Assembly: GCF_038023995.1 (NCBI RefSeq)
Contig: NZ_CP150660.1
Location: forward strand, 1,610,501-1,674,500
DNA length: 64,000 bases
Source of the DNA: Polaribacter atrinae
GTDB taxonomy: Bacteria > Bacteroidota > Bacteroidia > Flavobacteriales > Flavobacteriaceae
Direction of reading: 5' to 3'
Shown: one piece after another, positions 1 through 8,800 of the stretch
Position numbering within the stretch: position 1 is the stretch's first letter
Layout of the letters: the number at the start of each line of letters is the position of its first letter
Notes under the pieces: generated by a model
Databases searched by the model: none
What the model was told of the DNA's origin: nothing
What the model saw: the letters and a program-made list of their open reading frames with translations, nothing else
Program-made: the position numbers and the translations under genes

Positions 1-1
1 T

Positions 2-34
2 GATAAGTTGGTTGTAGATAATACAAGGACTTAA
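2..34 (+). CDS. possible 3' end of an upstream gene (partial)
   Basis: The first bases read as ten sense codons (ending in the residues VVDNTRT) followed by TAA at 32-34. A rho-independent terminator follows at about 80-110, which fits the end of a gene entering from the left. Only ten codons are present, so no family can be named and the reading frame itself is a guess from codon style and the terminator. Confidence 0.25.
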   Translation, partial: DKLVVDNTRT

Positions 35-79
35 ATAAAGTTCAATTCTTATAATAATCTGAAATAAATTCAGATTTTC

Positions 80-110
80 AAAAAGCATCCTATACTTTAG
101 GATGCTTTTT
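80..110 (+). terminator. rho-independent terminator
   Basis: Perfect stem GCATCCTA / TAGGATGC with a five-base loop, flanked by an A run before and a T run after. It closes whatever gene enters the window and separates it from the metalloprotease gene. Confidence 0.8.
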
Positions 111-203
111 TGTTACTACAATTTCACTTCCTTTAACATATCTTTAAGATTCCATCAAATAAGGTTTTACTAAATTGTCTCGTAATTCAAACAATATTTA
201 ATT

Positions 204-2690
204 ATGATAAAAAGAATACTTACTAAATTACTTTTAGTAGCTTTTATTTTTGGTTTTTCAGCAGAAACTGACGCCCAATTTTGGAAGAAAAAAAAGAAAG
301 AAACTCCTAAAGAAACCCCTAAAAAGAAACCTGAGAAAGGAGATATTCAACCTTACAGTAAAGTAGTTACCAAAGACCACAAAACAGACGAAGGTTTGTT
401 TAAAGTTCACACAAAAAATAATTCTTACCTTTTTGAAATACCAGACTCTCTTTTATCAAGAGAAATGTTAATGGTAACAAGAATCGCAAAAACTGCAACC
501 GGAATTGGTTTTGGTGGTGGAAAAACAAATACACAAGTATTACGTTGGGAAAGAAAAAACAAACAAATTCTACTAAGAATTGTATCTCATGACATTGTAG
601 CAGATACTACTTTACCGGTTCATAAAGCCGTTGTAAACTCTAACCTAGAACCTATTTTATTTTCTTTTCCTATAAAAGCTATTAGTAAAGATTCTACTGC
701 AACTGTTATAGATGCTACAGATTTATTTGCTACAGATATAAAACCTTTAGGTTTTCCAGATTTTTATAGAAAAGCTTATGGAGCAACAAGAATGGACAAA
801 GACCGTTCTTATATAGACCGCGTAAGTAGCTACCCTAAAAACATAGAGATTAGACATGTAAAAACGTATTTTGCAAGTAAAGCACCTTCTAATAGTGCAT
901 TAGGATCTATTACTTTAGAAATGAGTAATTCTATGGTTTTACTTCCTAAAGTGCCTATGAAACGTCGTTATTTTGATGAACGTGTAGGATGGTTTGCTCG
1001 TGGACAAGTAGATTATGGCTTAGATGCTCAAAAAAGTAAAACAGTTACTTATTTAGACAGATATCGCTTAGAAGTAAAAGATGAAGATATCGAAAAATTT
1101 AAAAGAGGTGAATTAGTAGAGCCTAAAAAACAAATTGTTTATTATGTAGATAGCGCAACTCCAGAAGAATGGGTTCCTTACATTATACAAGGTGTAAATG
1201 ATTGGCAAGTAGCTTTTGAAGCTGCAGGTTTTAAAAACGCTATTATTGGTAAAAGAGCACCAACTAAAGAAGAAGACCCAGAGTATAGCCCAGAAGATGT
1301 TCGTTATTCTGTAATTAGATATTTAGCTTCTCCTATTCCTAATGCAAACGGACCTCACGTTAGTGACCCTCGTTCTGGAGAAATCTTAGAATCAGACATT
1401 AACTGGTATCACAATGTAATGTCTTTATTACATAATTGGTTCTTTATTCAAACTGCAGCTATTAACCCAGATGCAAGAAGCAATAACTTTAAGACAGAAA
1501 CTATGGGAGAATTAATCAAATTTGTTTCTTCTCATGAGTTAGGTCACACGTTAGGTTTACCACATAATATGGGTAGTTCTAATGCGTATCCTGTAGATTC
1601 TTTACGTTCTGCTTCATTTACAAAAAAATACGGAACAGCTCCTTCTATTATGGATTATGCTCGTTTTAATTACGTTGCACAACCAGAAGACAAAGGTGTT
1701 GCTTTAATGCCAAATATTGGTGTGTATGATAAATATGCAATCTCTTGGGGATATAGACCTATTTTAGATACTGATGCTAAAGATGAAAAACCAATTTTAG
1801 ATTCTTGGATTTTAAAACATGCAGGAGACCCAATGTACAGATTTGGACACCAACAAGCATCAGGTGTTGTAGACCCAAGTTCTCAAACAGAAGATTTAGG
1901 AGACAATGCCATGAAAGCTTCTATGTACGGAATTAAAAACCTACAAAGAATTTTACCTAATTTAGAAGAATGGACTTCTGATAAAGGTGAAAATTATGAT
2001 AACTTATCTACTATGTACGGACAAGTTTTAGGTCAGTTTAATAGATATATGGGCCATGTAACTGCAAATGTTGGTGGGGTATATGAAAACTATAAAACTA
2101 CAGACCAAGAAGGTGCTGTTTACACTTATGTAGACAAAGCAACTCAAAAAGAAGCATTACAATTTGTTATTGATGAATTATTTAAAACTCCAACTTGGAT
2201 GTTAGATCAAAATATCTTTAGCAAAACCGAATTTTCTGGTTCTGTAGAAAGAGTACGTGGTTTGCAAGCATCAACTTTAAATAATATTTTAGACGCTGGT
2301 AGAATGGCTCGTATGATAGAAAACGAAACTTCTAATGGAACTAAAGCATATTCTTTAATTAGCATGATGAGCGATTTAAGAAAAGGACTTTGGAGTGAAA
2401 TTTATGCTGGTAAATCAATTGATACCTATAGAAGAAATTTACAAAGAGCTTATTTAGATAGATTAGATTATCTTTTAAATAAAGCATCAGACCAAAGAGG
2501 TTACAATAGAGGTTATAGAAAAACAACTGGTATTACAATTAACCAATCTGATGTAAAATCTGTAGCTAGAGGAGAGTTAAAACGTTTACAACGTGATGCA
2601 AAATCTGCATCTAACAGAGGAAACACATTAACTCGTTACCACTTACAAGATGTTGTAGATAGAATTGATACTATTTTAGATCCTAAATAA
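204..2690 (+). CDS. secreted zinc-dependent metalloprotease (DUF5117/DUF4953 type)
   Basis: This 828-residue protein starts with a signal peptide of about 24 residues (hydrophobic core followed by AETDAQ). A lysine/proline-rich spacer comes next (about residues 28-45), then regions that match the DUF5118-DUF5117-DUF4953 architecture common in Bacteroidota. The catalytic zinc site is HELGHTLGLPHN at residues 444-455: H444 and H448 are zinc ligands, E445 is the base and H454 is the third ligand of the HExxHxxGxxH metzincin-like pattern. It probably acts in the periplasm or outside the cell on peptides; the substrate is unknown. It stands alone between two terminators. The ATG at 204 is supported by the signal peptide that follows immediately. 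Confidence 0.9.
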   Translation: MIKRILTKLLLVAFIFGFSAETDAQFWKKKKKETPKETPKKKPEKGDIQPYSKVVTKDHKTDEGLFKVHTKNNSYLFEIPDSLLSREMLMVTRIAKTATGIGFGGGKTNTQVLRWERKNKQILLRIVSHDIVADTTLPVHKAVVNSNLEPILFSFPIKAISKDSTATVIDATDLFATDIKPLGFPDFYRKAYGATRMDKDRSYIDRVSSYPKNIEIRHVKTYFASKAPSNSALGSITLEMSNSMVLLPKVPMKRRYFDERVGWFARGQVDYGLDAQKSKTVTYLDRYRLEVKDEDIEKFKRGELVEPKKQIVYYVDSATPEEWVPYIIQGVNDWQVAFEAAGFKNAIIGKRAPTKEEDPEYSPEDVRYSVIRYLASPIPNANGPHVSDPRSGEILESDINWYHNVMSLLHNWFFIQTAAINPDARSNNFKTETMGELIKFVSSHELGHTLGLPHNMGSSNAYPVDSLRSASFTKKYGTAPSIMDYARFNYVAQPEDKGVALMPNIGVYDKYAISWGYRPILDTDAKDEKPILDSWILKHAGDPMYRFGHQQASGVVDPSSQTEDLGDNAMKASMYGIKNLQRILPNLEEWTSDKGENYDNLSTMYGQVLGQFNRYMGHVTANVGGVYENYKTTDQEGAVYTYVDKATQKEALQFVIDELFKTPTWMLDQNIFSKTEFSGSVERVRGLQASTLNNILDAGRMARMIENETSNGTKAYSLISMMSDLRKGLWSEIYAGKSIDTYRRNLQRAYLDRLDYLLNKASDQRGYNRGYRKTTGITINQSDVKSVARGELKRLQRDAKSASNRGNTLTRYHLQDVVDRIDTILDPK

Positions 2691-2713
2691 TTTATTTAGA
2701 ATTATAGCATATT

Positions 2714-2745
2714 AAAACCACGTCTGTAATTGACGTGGTTTTTGC
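2714..2745 (+). terminator. rho-independent terminator of the metalloprotease gene
   Basis: Stem AAAACCACGTC / GACGTGGTTTT with a seven-base loop, then a T-rich tail. The longest open frame of the next gene would begin inside this hairpin at 2730, which argues against that start. Confidence 0.85.
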
Positions 2746-2772
2746 TTTTTATACCATTACAAGCCTTATATT

Positions 2773-4358
2773 TTGAAACAAATAACATTCTTTTTTACTC
2801 TTTTATTTACGCTAGTAATCACCTCAACTTTTTCTCAAGAAAAATTTTATGTAGGGTTTTAGATGCAACCTCTAAAGAGCCAATAATATATGCTACCGTA
2901 ATGCTTAAGAAAATAGAAAGAGGTACACATGCAGACTTAAATGGAGGTTTTGAAATTCCTACTAAATACAAAAGCAACGGAATTATAAAAATATCTTCCA
3001 TCGGATATCTATCTAAAGAAATAAAGTTATCTCAACTAAATAGCAATAACATCAATATCATTTATTTATCCACTGCAAACAACCAATTAAACGAGGTAGT
3101 TATTAAAACCTCTAAAAAGAAAAAAAGAAAATTATTAGGCATCCAAATTGTTAAAAGAGCCATTGAAAACATATTGGATAACTATCCAACAGAACCACAT
3201 TCTTATATTGGTTATTATAGAGATTACCAACAACCTGTTGGAGATTCTTATCAAAAAAACAGGCAATCTAAAGTAGCAATTAAATACTTAAATGTACATG
3301 AGGCAATTATAGAGTCTTTTGATGCAGGTTTTGATAGTGATAAATTAAAAGACAATAAAAATCAGTCTCTTTTATATAATTATAAAATAAACACAAAATT
3401 TATTAGAGATTCTACACTTACAATTCCTTATGATAATAAAAGCAAAAAATATTCTGAAAGTGTATATATCACTCCTTTAGGCGGAAATGAGCTCAACTTA
3501 TTAAACCTCACAAATACGATTAGAAATTATGATAAAATGTCTTTTTCCTACAGCAATGTTTTTCAAAAAGATGTTGTAAAAAACCATAAATTCAGATTGA
3601 AAAACATTGTATTTTCAGACAGTATCCCTTTATATGAAATAACTTTTTCTTCTATTTTAGAAAAAACAAGTTTTGAATACTCTGCTTATGGCAGTATCTA
3701 TATTTCTAAACAAGATTTTTCTATTTATAAATTGAACTACAATCTCTACTATAGGAACAAGAAAAACCCACAATATGCTGTTACCATAGAATACACGCCA
3801 AAAAAAGATAAAATGTATTTGAATTACATCACTTTTAATAATTTCTTTGAAGCAACTAATGGCAATTATTTTAAAATTGATAAAACTTTTTTCAATAGCA
3901 AACAAAAAACTTTTAAAATCTATTTTAACAGAAGCGTATCACTTACAAGTATTGATAAAAGAAATTTTAAAATCTATTACAAAAATAAAAGATTAAAAGT
4001 AACTGCTATTAGTCCTTTTGAAGGTAGTCTAAGAATTTTTAATGTTTTTATTAATGACAAATCTATTGCCGAAATAAATTTTGAAAACGAAAAAAACAAC
4101 CCTAGATATACTTCTTTTTTTCAGTTTGATATTACCAAGTTAAAAGATCTAAGTGGTCATGAAATTGATGAAAGAGCGAGTATAAAGATGAATCAATACC
4201 GAGAATTCTTTGTACAAGAAACCTTTGAAAATAAAACAGCAACGCAACAAAACATGTTTATAGATAAAAACGCTCCATTATCTAGAGCCAAAATAACCAA
4301 GTTACAACTAGAACATGATTACTGGTCAAACACGCCTTTAAAATCTAGTAAAAATTAA
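2773..4358 (+). CDS. carboxypeptidase-regulatory-domain surface protein, frameshifted near its 5' end
   Basis: The main frame gives a CarboxypepD_reg-like beta-sandwich (VLDATSKEPIIYATV onward, about 80 residues), then a long beta-rich region typical of Bacteroidota outer-surface proteins (DUF5686-like in general style, not certain). In the main frame the sequence before this domain looks non-native and begins inside the upstream terminator. In another frame, TTG at 2773 starts a clean signal peptide (KQITFFFTLLFTLVITSTFS, then QEKFY) which runs into TAG at 2860-2862, just where the domain begins. One missing base near 2848-2856 would join the two. The gene is therefore either a young pseudogene, a sequencing error, or a rare frameshifting case. 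Function is unknown beyond a probable surface role. Confidence 0.7.
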
Positions 4359-4390
4359 TTTTTAATTACAGATGAATATTAAAAAAAAGC

Positions 4391-4421
4391 TAAAACCTCG
4401 TCTTTATTGATGAGGCTTTTT
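4391..4421 (+). terminator. rho-independent terminator
   Basis: Stem CCTCGTC / GATGAGG (one G-T pair) with a short loop, A run before and T run after, just downstream of the frameshifted surface-protein gene. Confidence 0.75.
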
Positions 4422-4512
4422 GTACCTATTAATTTGGGTTGTTTCTAAACCTAAAAAATACTAATTTCGTTATCATCTGATATATCAAATTAAAACTCGC
4501 CATATCAATAAA

Positions 4513-5187
4513 GTTAGTGAGCATTGTAAACGACAAGAAAAGAAATGTATAGACAAAACAAAAGTCATTTAACATATCAAGCGGAAGGCAGACTTAGTTC
4601 ATACCTTTCAGACATAGGCGACTGTGACGAATTTAGTTCTAATAGTAAGTCTGTTTTTAATAGAACTATGAAAATGACTGAATGTATTCATTCATTGCTT
4701 GAACATATAAGAGCTAACTGTATTTCGGACAATAAAAACTTGTTAATTAATAACTATTTGACAATTGACAAGGAAGTAGAAAATCAAATACAATACAACT
4801 TAACTTGGACACCTTTTAAGTCAACCAAAAAGATTTCAGGATTTCTTAAAATTACTTTTCTAACACCTGACTTAACTTTATGTAAAACTTCAAATTTTAA
4901 GAGTGACAGTATTGAAGGTTTGACAAACCTCATAATTGACTTAACAACATTGACATTTGCTAATCGGACTAGTAATTACGAACAGAACTTGTATGTAGTA
5001 AAAACAAAAGACATAGAAGAATTATCAAAAGACGAATTAAACTTATTAAAAAGTGAATTAGTAAGTTATTGTGATTACAATGGACTAAATCTTACTTTTT
5101 TATATATAAAACACAAGGACAATGTAGGACACTATCACAAACATTTTAGTAACTATGAATAGAAAAGAAAAACAATGCCCCGTTAAC
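4513..5187. mobile_element. cassette-like unit with inverted ends around an orphan gene
   Basis: The left flank GTTAGTGAGCATTGT (4513-4527) and the reverse complement of the right flank (5172-5187, GTTAACGGGGCATTGT) share GTTA plus GCATTGT with one gap. One orphan gene fills the space between them. This resembles a single-gene cassette with inverted terminal repeats. The similarity is short and no integrase or transposase is nearby, so the mobile interpretation is an inference. Confidence 0.3.
4545..5162 (+). CDS. hypothetical protein, possible cassette gene
   Basis: A 205-residue protein that I do not recognise. It has no signal peptide, no membrane segment and no clear motif. It contains a mixed alpha/beta pattern and a His-rich C-terminus (residues ending GHYHKHFSNYE). 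Codon use differs visibly from neighbours: Asp is often GAC (for example in SDIGDCDEF), whereas adjacent genes prefer GAT, and Cys is relatively frequent. The ATG at 4545 follows an AAGAAAAGAA purine stretch. It lies alone, flanked by short inverted repeats (4513-4527 and 5172-5187), which suggests acquisition by transfer. It could be part of a small accessory or immunity function, but nothing in the sequence shows this. Confidence 0.55.
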   Translation: MYRQNKSHLTYQAEGRLSSYLSDIGDCDEFSSNSKSVFNRTMKMTECIHSLLEHIRANCISDNKNLLINNYLTIDKEVENQIQYNLTWTPFKSTKKISGFLKITFLTPDLTLCKTSNFKSDSIEGLTNLIIDLTTLTFANRTSNYEQNLYVVKTKDIEELSKDELNLLKSELVSYCDYNGLNLTFLYIKHKDNVGHYHKHFSNYE

Positions 5188-5415
5188 AATGTAAATAAAA
5201 AATAGGTATAATAATAAATTCAAAGGTTTAGGATCATCTCAATCTTTGTTCTTAACCGAAGGGGTTGTGCTTCGAAACCGCAACTTTCCATACCCTATAC
5301 CGATAACAAAACTATCTCCCTACTTCAACTTAAAATAAGAAACTCGATAAACAATTTTATGAGTATTTATTATAATATCTGCTACTAAGTTTATCAAACG
5401 CATTAAAAAGTATTC

Positions 5416-5423
5416 TATATTTG
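5416..5423 (+). promoter_or_regulatory. -7 promoter element (TATATTTG) for the dihydrouridine synthase gene
   Basis: TATATTTG fits the Bacteroidota TAnnTTTG consensus and lies 16 bases before the ATG at 5440. No convincing -33 TTTG was found at the usual distance, so the call rests on the -7 element and position. Confidence 0.5.
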
Positions 5424-5439
5424 CAGCACAATATTTTTT

Positions 5440-6393
5440 ATGAGTCAGACACTTATATCTTCTCCCTTACAAGGATTTACAGATTACAAATTTAGAAACG
5501 CGTTCAATCATTTTTTTGGAGGAATAGACACATTCTATTCACCATATATCCGTTTAAACGGAAAACTAGTGATTAAAAATTCTTATAAGAAAGATATCCT
5601 TTTAGAGAATAATACCGAGTTAGAGGTAATTCCGCAAATTATTACCAATGATGTAGAAGAGTTTCTTTTTGTAGCTAAATACGTAAGAGAATTAGGATAC
5701 AAAGAATTAAATTGGAATTTAGGTTGCCCCTACCCGATGGTTACCAAACGTGGAATGGGTTCTGGGTTAATTGCAGATCCTGAAAAAATAAATAGTATTC
5801 TTCATAAAATTCATAATGAATCGGATATTCTTGTTTCTATGAAAATGAGAATGGGCTATGAAACTCCAGAAGAAATTCTAGATGTATTGCCTATTTTAGA
5901 TACTTATCCTTTAAAAAATATTGCCATTCACGCAAGAATTGGAAAACAACTATACAAAGGCGGAACTAATTTAGAGGCATTTCAAAAATGTTTAGATAAT
6001 AGCAAACATAAAATGTATTATAATGGTGATATCACTTCTGTTGCTGCATTTAAAAAACTACAAGAACGATTTACATCAATAGATCATTGGATGATTGGAC
6101 GAGGCTTAATTGCAGATCCTTTTTTACCAAGTATGATTAAAAACGACACCACAGAATATCCAAAAAATAGATTTGATATTTTTAATGAGTTTCACGATCG
6201 TATTTTTACAGAGTATGACGCTGCACTTTCTGGACCAACTCCTATAAAAATGAAAATGCTTGGTTTTTGGGAGTATTTTTCAAAGAGTTTTTCAAATCCT
6301 CAGAAAACGTATAAAAAAATTAAAAAAGCAAGCAACGTAAAAAACTACGAAATTGCTGTTAGAGAAATTTTTAAAGAAGCAAAAAACGGATAA
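5440..6393 (+). CDS. tRNA-dihydrouridine synthase family protein
   Basis: A 317-residue FMN-dependent TIM-barrel enzyme that reduces uridine to dihydrouridine in the D-loop region of tRNA. The N-terminal SSPLQGFTDYKFRNAF is the Dus phosphate-binding start, and LNWNLGCPYPMV carries the catalytic Cys96. SMKMRMG, IHARIG, YYNGDI and MIGRGLIADP are the FMN and substrate-binding loops. Its size and the short C-terminal helical part resemble the DusC-like group of Bacteroidota rather than DusB next to nifR3; which uridine it modifies cannot be told from sequence. It has its own promoter (5416-5423) and no operon partner. The following mscS-type gene converges on it, with a repeat remnant between. 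Confidence 0.9.
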   Translation: MSQTLISSPLQGFTDYKFRNAFNHFFGGIDTFYSPYIRLNGKLVIKNSYKKDILLENNTELEVIPQIITNDVEEFLFVAKYVRELGYKELNWNLGCPYPMVTKRGMGSGLIADPEKINSILHKIHNESDILVSMKMRMGYETPEEILDVLPILDTYPLKNIAIHARIGKQLYKGGTNLEAFQKCLDNSKHKMYYNGDITSVAAFKKLQERFTSIDHWMIGRGLIADPFLPSMIKNDTTEYPKNRFDIFNEFHDRIFTEYDAALSGPTPIKMKMLGFWEYFSKSFSNPQKTYKKIKKASNVKNYEIAVREIFKEAKNG

Positions 6394-6419
6394 ATCAGTG
6401 CGTTATTGAAATATACAAA

Positions 6420-6469
6420 GCAATCTCCTTAATCTGTAAGCAGATTGCTTCGTAACCTCGCAATGACAT
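6420..6469. repeat. partial copy of the GTCATTGCGA palindromic element
   Basis: The inverted repeat GCAATCT ... AGATTGC, followed by TTCG and CTCGCAATGAC, matches the right half of the complete copy at 25410-25488. The left outer arm is degraded. It sits in the convergent gap between the dihydrouridine synthase and MscS genes. Confidence 0.7.
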
Positions 6470-6489
6470 TCTATTTTAAATTAAGTACT

Positions 6490-8121
6490 TTATGAACTAG
6501 TTTCCGAAGGATTCTCTTTATTAAAATCGCTTACTACACTAGTAATTACCGCATCAATTCTTTCTTTATCTATATTATACTTAGGATTTAACCCTTTTTT
6601 CTCTGGGAAATTCTCAATAGTAACCGTTGTAGAAGGAAAAGCAAAATCGACTCCTAATTCTTTCGCTAACTTTACAATAGCAATATGCAGCCTGTGTTTA
6701 GAAGATTGCTCTATTCCCCAAGTTAAACTCTTAAAATACACATTAACCATAACCAATAAGGCAGAATCTCCAAAACCTGTAAACTCTACATTGTAAGAAT
6801 CAGAACGTGTTTCTGGGTGTGCAATAATAATTTCTCTAACCCCTTTTACAAAGGCTTCTATTAATTCTGGAGGTGTATCATAACGCAAACCTAAATTGGT
6901 ATTGTATCGTCTAAATAAACGCAAACCTTTATTATTAATAACCAACTCAGACAGTTTACTATTTGGTATTTGATATATAGAAGTATCTGCTGCTCTTACT
7001 TGAGTAGATCTAAAACCTACTCTTTCTACAGTACCTACCACTTCTCCTGCCTCGATCCAATCTTCTATATGAAAAGGTTTGTCAAGAAAAATCATAATGG
7101 TTCCAATCAAGTTTTTTACAGTGTCTTGAGATGCTAACGCAAAAGCCAAACCTCCAATAGTTGCACCGGCTATCATTGCTGTTGTATCTACCCCAAAAAG
7201 TACTAATAACTTTAAAGCACCACCTACAATAACCAAACCTGTTAAAAGACTATGTAAAATAGGTACTAACTGATCATCTAACCTTCCGTGAGTTCTCTCT
7301 GTAAATTCTGCATAAATACGCATTACAACTTGCACTAATTTTAAGAAAACATAAATCCAGAAAACTGTTTCTGTAATATTTAAACCTAAAAAGACCCACG
7401 TATTAGTGGTTAAACCAAAATGTAATGAAGGAAAAGCTTTGTCTAAAAAAGTTAGCATAACCAATAAACTTATTGGATGTGCCAATTTTTTAATTACTTT
7501 ATTCACTTCAAAATTGGTGTTCTTTGTTATTTGATGCTGCAATTTTAGTAATATAAAAAAAGCAACTCTTTTTGCTATTAAGAAAATAAGGTACCCTAAA
7601 ACAAGCATTAAAAATAAGCCTGTTATTTGCCACAATTCTAAGTTTAGTATTTTTTTATGTCCAGAAACCGGAATTAATTTCTGTAATTTCTGAATATACC
7701 AAGGGTAAACCTCCTTGTATAAACTTTCTATTTTTGTAACCGTTTCTGTTGAATAATACCAATTATCTCCTATTTTTTCTACATAAATCTGAGGCATTCT
7801 TTCTGGAAATAATACGTATCTAAAATAAGAAGAGTACCCTATAGAATCTTTATAATTAGAATTTGTAGGCACCTTATTTAAATCTACAAATAACCCTTTA
7901 CCATCTAAAACCTGCTTTATTTTAATAGCCTTTTCTATTGCTTTGTCTTCAGAAAGGCCTAAAATAGTTTTTGCTGCTTTTTTAGGTTGATAAGAGTCTG
8001 ATTGTAAAAAATATAAGTGTGTATAAACAGTAGCATGAGGATTACTCATATCTACACGGATACTATCTTGTGCTATTGTAAATGTTGGTAATAATACAAG
8101 GAGCCACAAAAAATTTTTCAT
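6490..8121 (-). CDS. mechanosensitive ion channel family protein (MscS type)
   Basis: A 543-residue inner-membrane channel. It begins with a signal-like segment (MKNFLWLLVLLPTFTIAQ) and a periplasmic domain of about 130 residues. Several membrane helices follow from about residue 165 on, and then the conserved pore helix and beta domain (GGLAFALASQDTVKNLIGTIMIFLDKPFHIEDWI). The pattern of small residues in the pore helix is typical of MscS relatives. It should open under membrane tension and release solutes during osmotic downshock. It is larger than E. coli MscS (286 residues), with the extra length in the N-terminal periplasmic part. It is a single gene, convergent with the Dus gene and divergent from the LTxxQ-like pair. 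Confidence 0.9.
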   Translation of the reverse strand: MKNFLWLLVLLPTFTIAQDSIRVDMSNPHATVYTHLYFLQSDSYQPKKAAKTILGLSEDKAIEKAIKIKQVLDGKGLFVDLNKVPTNSNYKDSIGYSSYFRYVLFPERMPQIYVEKIGDNWYYSTETVTKIESLYKEVYPWYIQKLQKLIPVSGHKKILNLELWQITGLFLMLVLGYLIFLIAKRVAFFILLKLQHQITKNTNFEVNKVIKKLAHPISLLVMLTFLDKAFPSLHFGLTTNTWVFLGLNITETVFWIYVFLKLVQVVMRIYAEFTERTHGRLDDQLVPILHSLLTGLVIVGGALKLLVLFGVDTTAMIAGATIGGLAFALASQDTVKNLIGTIMIFLDKPFHIEDWIEAGEVVGTVERVGFRSTQVRAADTSIYQIPNSKLSELVINNKGLRLFRRYNTNLGLRYDTPPELIEAFVKGVREIIIAHPETRSDSYNVEFTGFGDSALLVMVNVYFKSLTWGIEQSSKHRLHIAIVKLAKELGVDFAFPSTTVTIENFPEKKGLNPKYNIDKERIDAVITSVVSDFNKENPSETSS

Positions 8122-8161
8122 ATTTATTTCTTAAAAACGTGTTAAACAGAAATACAAATTT

Positions 8162-8189
8162 AAACCTTTTTATTTTTTAAGTGTCAAAG
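8162..8189 (+). promoter_or_regulatory. ECF-sigma-type promoter, copy 1
   Basis: AAACC at 8162-8166 and GTCAAAG at 8183-8189 are separated by 16 bases. This matches the AAC-type -35 and GTC-type -10 layout of ECF sigma promoters and does not match TAnnTTTG. The identical arrangement stands before the paralogue at 8740-8767, with about 20 further conserved bases upstream. Confidence 0.6.
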
Positions 8190-8219
8190 AAGCGTAATTA
8201 AAAAATAACAAAAAAAACA

Positions 8220-8621
8220 ATGAAAAAAATAGTAACCATTTTAGTACTTGTAATAGCATTTACATTTACTGCGCAAGCGCAAAGAAACGGAGGAAAACCT
8301 TCTACTGAAAAGATGTTGAAAAAAATGACAACAGATTTGAATTTAACTGCAGATCAGCAAAATGAGATTAAACCTTTATTAGAAGAACAGATGGCAGATA
8401 GACAAGCCTCTATGGAAAAAAGGAAAGCACAACAAGATTCTGGAGAAAAACCTAGTAAAGAAGAACGCCAACAATTAAATGCTGAAAGAAAAGAAAAAGC
8501 TGCTGCTTTTAATACTAAAATGGAAAGCATTTTAGACAAAGAGCAATTTGCTAAATTTGAAGCAATGGCAAAGGAGAAAAAAGGAAATACTGAAAAGAAA
8601 GGTAAAAAGAAAAAAAATTAA
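8220..8621 (+). CDS. secreted Spy/LTxxQ-like protein (ECF-associated sensor type), copy 1
   Basis: A 133-residue protein with a signal peptide (MKKIVTILVLVIAFTFTAQAQ) and a highly charged helical mature part. Its LTADQQNEIKPLLEEQMADRQASMEKRK segment resembles the LTxxQ motif of Spy/CpxP/ZraP-like periplasmic proteins. The C-terminus is a Lys-rich tail (EKKGKKKKN). Proteins of this type in Flavobacteria are often found with ECF sigma factors as sensor or chaperone-like components. Here no sigma factor is nearby, but the gene has an ECF-type promoter (8162-8189). It is a tandem paralogue of 8801-9277 with its own terminator. Likely periplasmic; metal binding or chaperone function is inferred only. 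Confidence 0.8.
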   Translation: MKKIVTILVLVIAFTFTAQAQRNGGKPSTEKMLKKMTTDLNLTADQQNEIKPLLEEQMADRQASMEKRKAQQDSGEKPSKEERQQLNAERKEKAAAFNTKMESILDKEQFAKFEAMAKEKKGNTEKKGKKKKN

Positions 8622-8651
8622 GAATAACTAGTTTTGGTTGATTAGTTTATT

Positions 8652-8690
8652 AAAAAACTCGGTTTCTTTATGGAAGCCGAGTTTTTACTT
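8652..8690 (+). terminator. rho-independent terminator, copy 1 of duplicated unit
   Basis: Stem ACTCGGTTTC / GAAGCCGAGT (one T-G pair), A run before and T run after. The preceding AACTAGTTTTGGTTGATTAG is repeated before the terminator of the second copy. Confidence 0.85.
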
Positions 8691-8739
8691 TTACAACACT
8701 CCTTCTATGTTAAATACTTGTTAAACATAAATTTAAATT

Positions 8740-8767
8740 AAACCTTTCTAGTTTTTATGGGTCAAAG
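8740..8767 (+). promoter_or_regulatory. ECF-sigma-type promoter, copy 2
   Basis: AAACC at 8740-8744, a 16-base spacer, and GTCAAAG at 8761-8767. Flanking bases upstream (GTTAAACA) and between the boxes are also shared with copy 1, so promoter and gene were duplicated together. Confidence 0.6.
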
Positions 8768-8800
8768 AAGTATATATAAAAACATTAAAATTATAAAAAT

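Noticed and set aside
2730..2772. Nominal long start of the carboxypeptidase-regulatory-domain gene
   Set aside because: It starts with TTG inside the upstream terminator hairpin, and the resulting N-terminus looks unlike any signal peptide or domain; the signal peptide is in another frame.
5188..5410. Possible small gene before the dihydrouridine synthase
   Set aside because: No open frame with a plausible start and coding character was seen; only a promoter element is supported.
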